A stretch of DNA of 41,468 nt, from positions 1 through 41,468 of the forward strand of contig NZ_RCVR01000041.1 of assembly GCF_016107305.1 (NCBI RefSeq). The letters run 5' to 3'. This stretch comes from Roseomonas sp. KE2513. GTDB lineage: Bacteria > Pseudomonadota > Alphaproteobacteria > Acetobacterales > Acetobacteraceae. How positions within the stretch are numbered: the first letter of the stretch is position 1; each line of letters starts with the position of its first letter. Made by a program: the position numbers and the translations under genes. The notes beneath the pieces were generated by a model that ran no database searches, was not told where the DNA came from, and was given only the letters and a program-made list of their open reading frames with translations. Shown here in pieces: positions 41,348-41,468 of this stretch.

Positions 41348-41468
41348 ATGGCGTGGCGGGGGCAAGGCGCCAATCTCTCGGCAAGTATTCGTTCTTACGA
41401 AGACTTCTTCACTGCCATCTATGCCAAGCGACTACTCGCCATGCCGGCGGCGCGGGGTAGCCGCCCTA
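41348..41468 (+). CDS. Possible partial gene at window edge
   Basis: An open frame from ATG 41348 runs off the window: MAWRGQGANLSASIRSYEDF, then FTAIYAKRLLAMPAA. The composition looks protein-like and less GC-biased than the flanks, but there is no clear RBS and only ~40 codons are visible. No family call. Confidence 0.25.
   Translation, partial: MAWRGQGANLSASIRSYEDFFTAIYAKRLLAMPAARGSRP

Overview
The window is GC-rich DNA with alphaproteobacterial gene content. The CzcCBA pump, CYP152 P450, CcmF and IalB proteins suggest a member of the Acetobacteraceae (Roseomonas-like), but this is inferred from protein flavour only. A MOBF relaxase, a TraK/TraL/TraM (StbABC)-like operon and several insertion sequences in different stages of decay indicate a conjugative or mobilizable plasmid, or an integrated element, carrying a metal and stress cargo island.

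Layout. 1-4.3 kb: an ArsR-type repressor, a metal P-type ATPase pseudogene interrupted by an intact IS256-family element, and a decaying UppP. 4.3-9.2 kb: one intact MgtC/SapB protein and two wrecked copies, an IS3 scrap, HisI, a PepSY-like secreted protein, a lipid kinase and an outer-membrane barrel. 9.2-10.5 kb: a DDE transposase lacking its N-terminus. 10.5-15.2 kb, leftward: a ROK protein with permuted motif order, a small conserved-looking protein, a CYP152 peroxygenase, and a prx6-pepSY'-merR operon. 15.5-22.7 kb: IalB, dihydrolipoamide dehydrogenase, an ACR3-like transporter, DsbE-CcmF, and a metallo-beta-lactamase-fold hydrolase. 22.7-24.5 kb: a second, inverted ArsR / gutted ATPase / UppP module, with UppP intact. 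24.7-31.6 kb: a czc-type tripartite metal efflux operon behind a MerR-type promoter whose divergent regulator has been destroyed. 31.7-32.1 kb: fused IS remnants. 32.2-39.6 kb: the transfer and stability region. 39.5-41.5 kb: HTH and plasmid hypothetical genes.

The most striking feature is at 35.54-35.86 kb, between the leftward relaxase operon and the rightward TraK/TraL/TraM-like operon. It holds a 17-bp perfect inverted repeat, two overlapping palindromes, and an array of 13 degenerate units whose GG(A/C/T)A core recurs every 11 bp without drift for 143 bp. This layout recalls the R388 stb region and IncP TraK-oriT regions, in which a small DNA-binding protein coats short phased repeats next to oriT. 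The repeat sequence is different, and the TraL/StbB-like partner has lost the Walker lysine.

Functionally the cargo is about metal and oxidative stress: Czc efflux, two ArsR repressors, a 1-Cys peroxiredoxin, DsbE/CcmF and a persulfide-dioxygenase-like hydrolase. It is overlaid by strong gene decay: both P-type ATPases are dead, two of three MgtC copies are broken, and the czc regulator is truncated.
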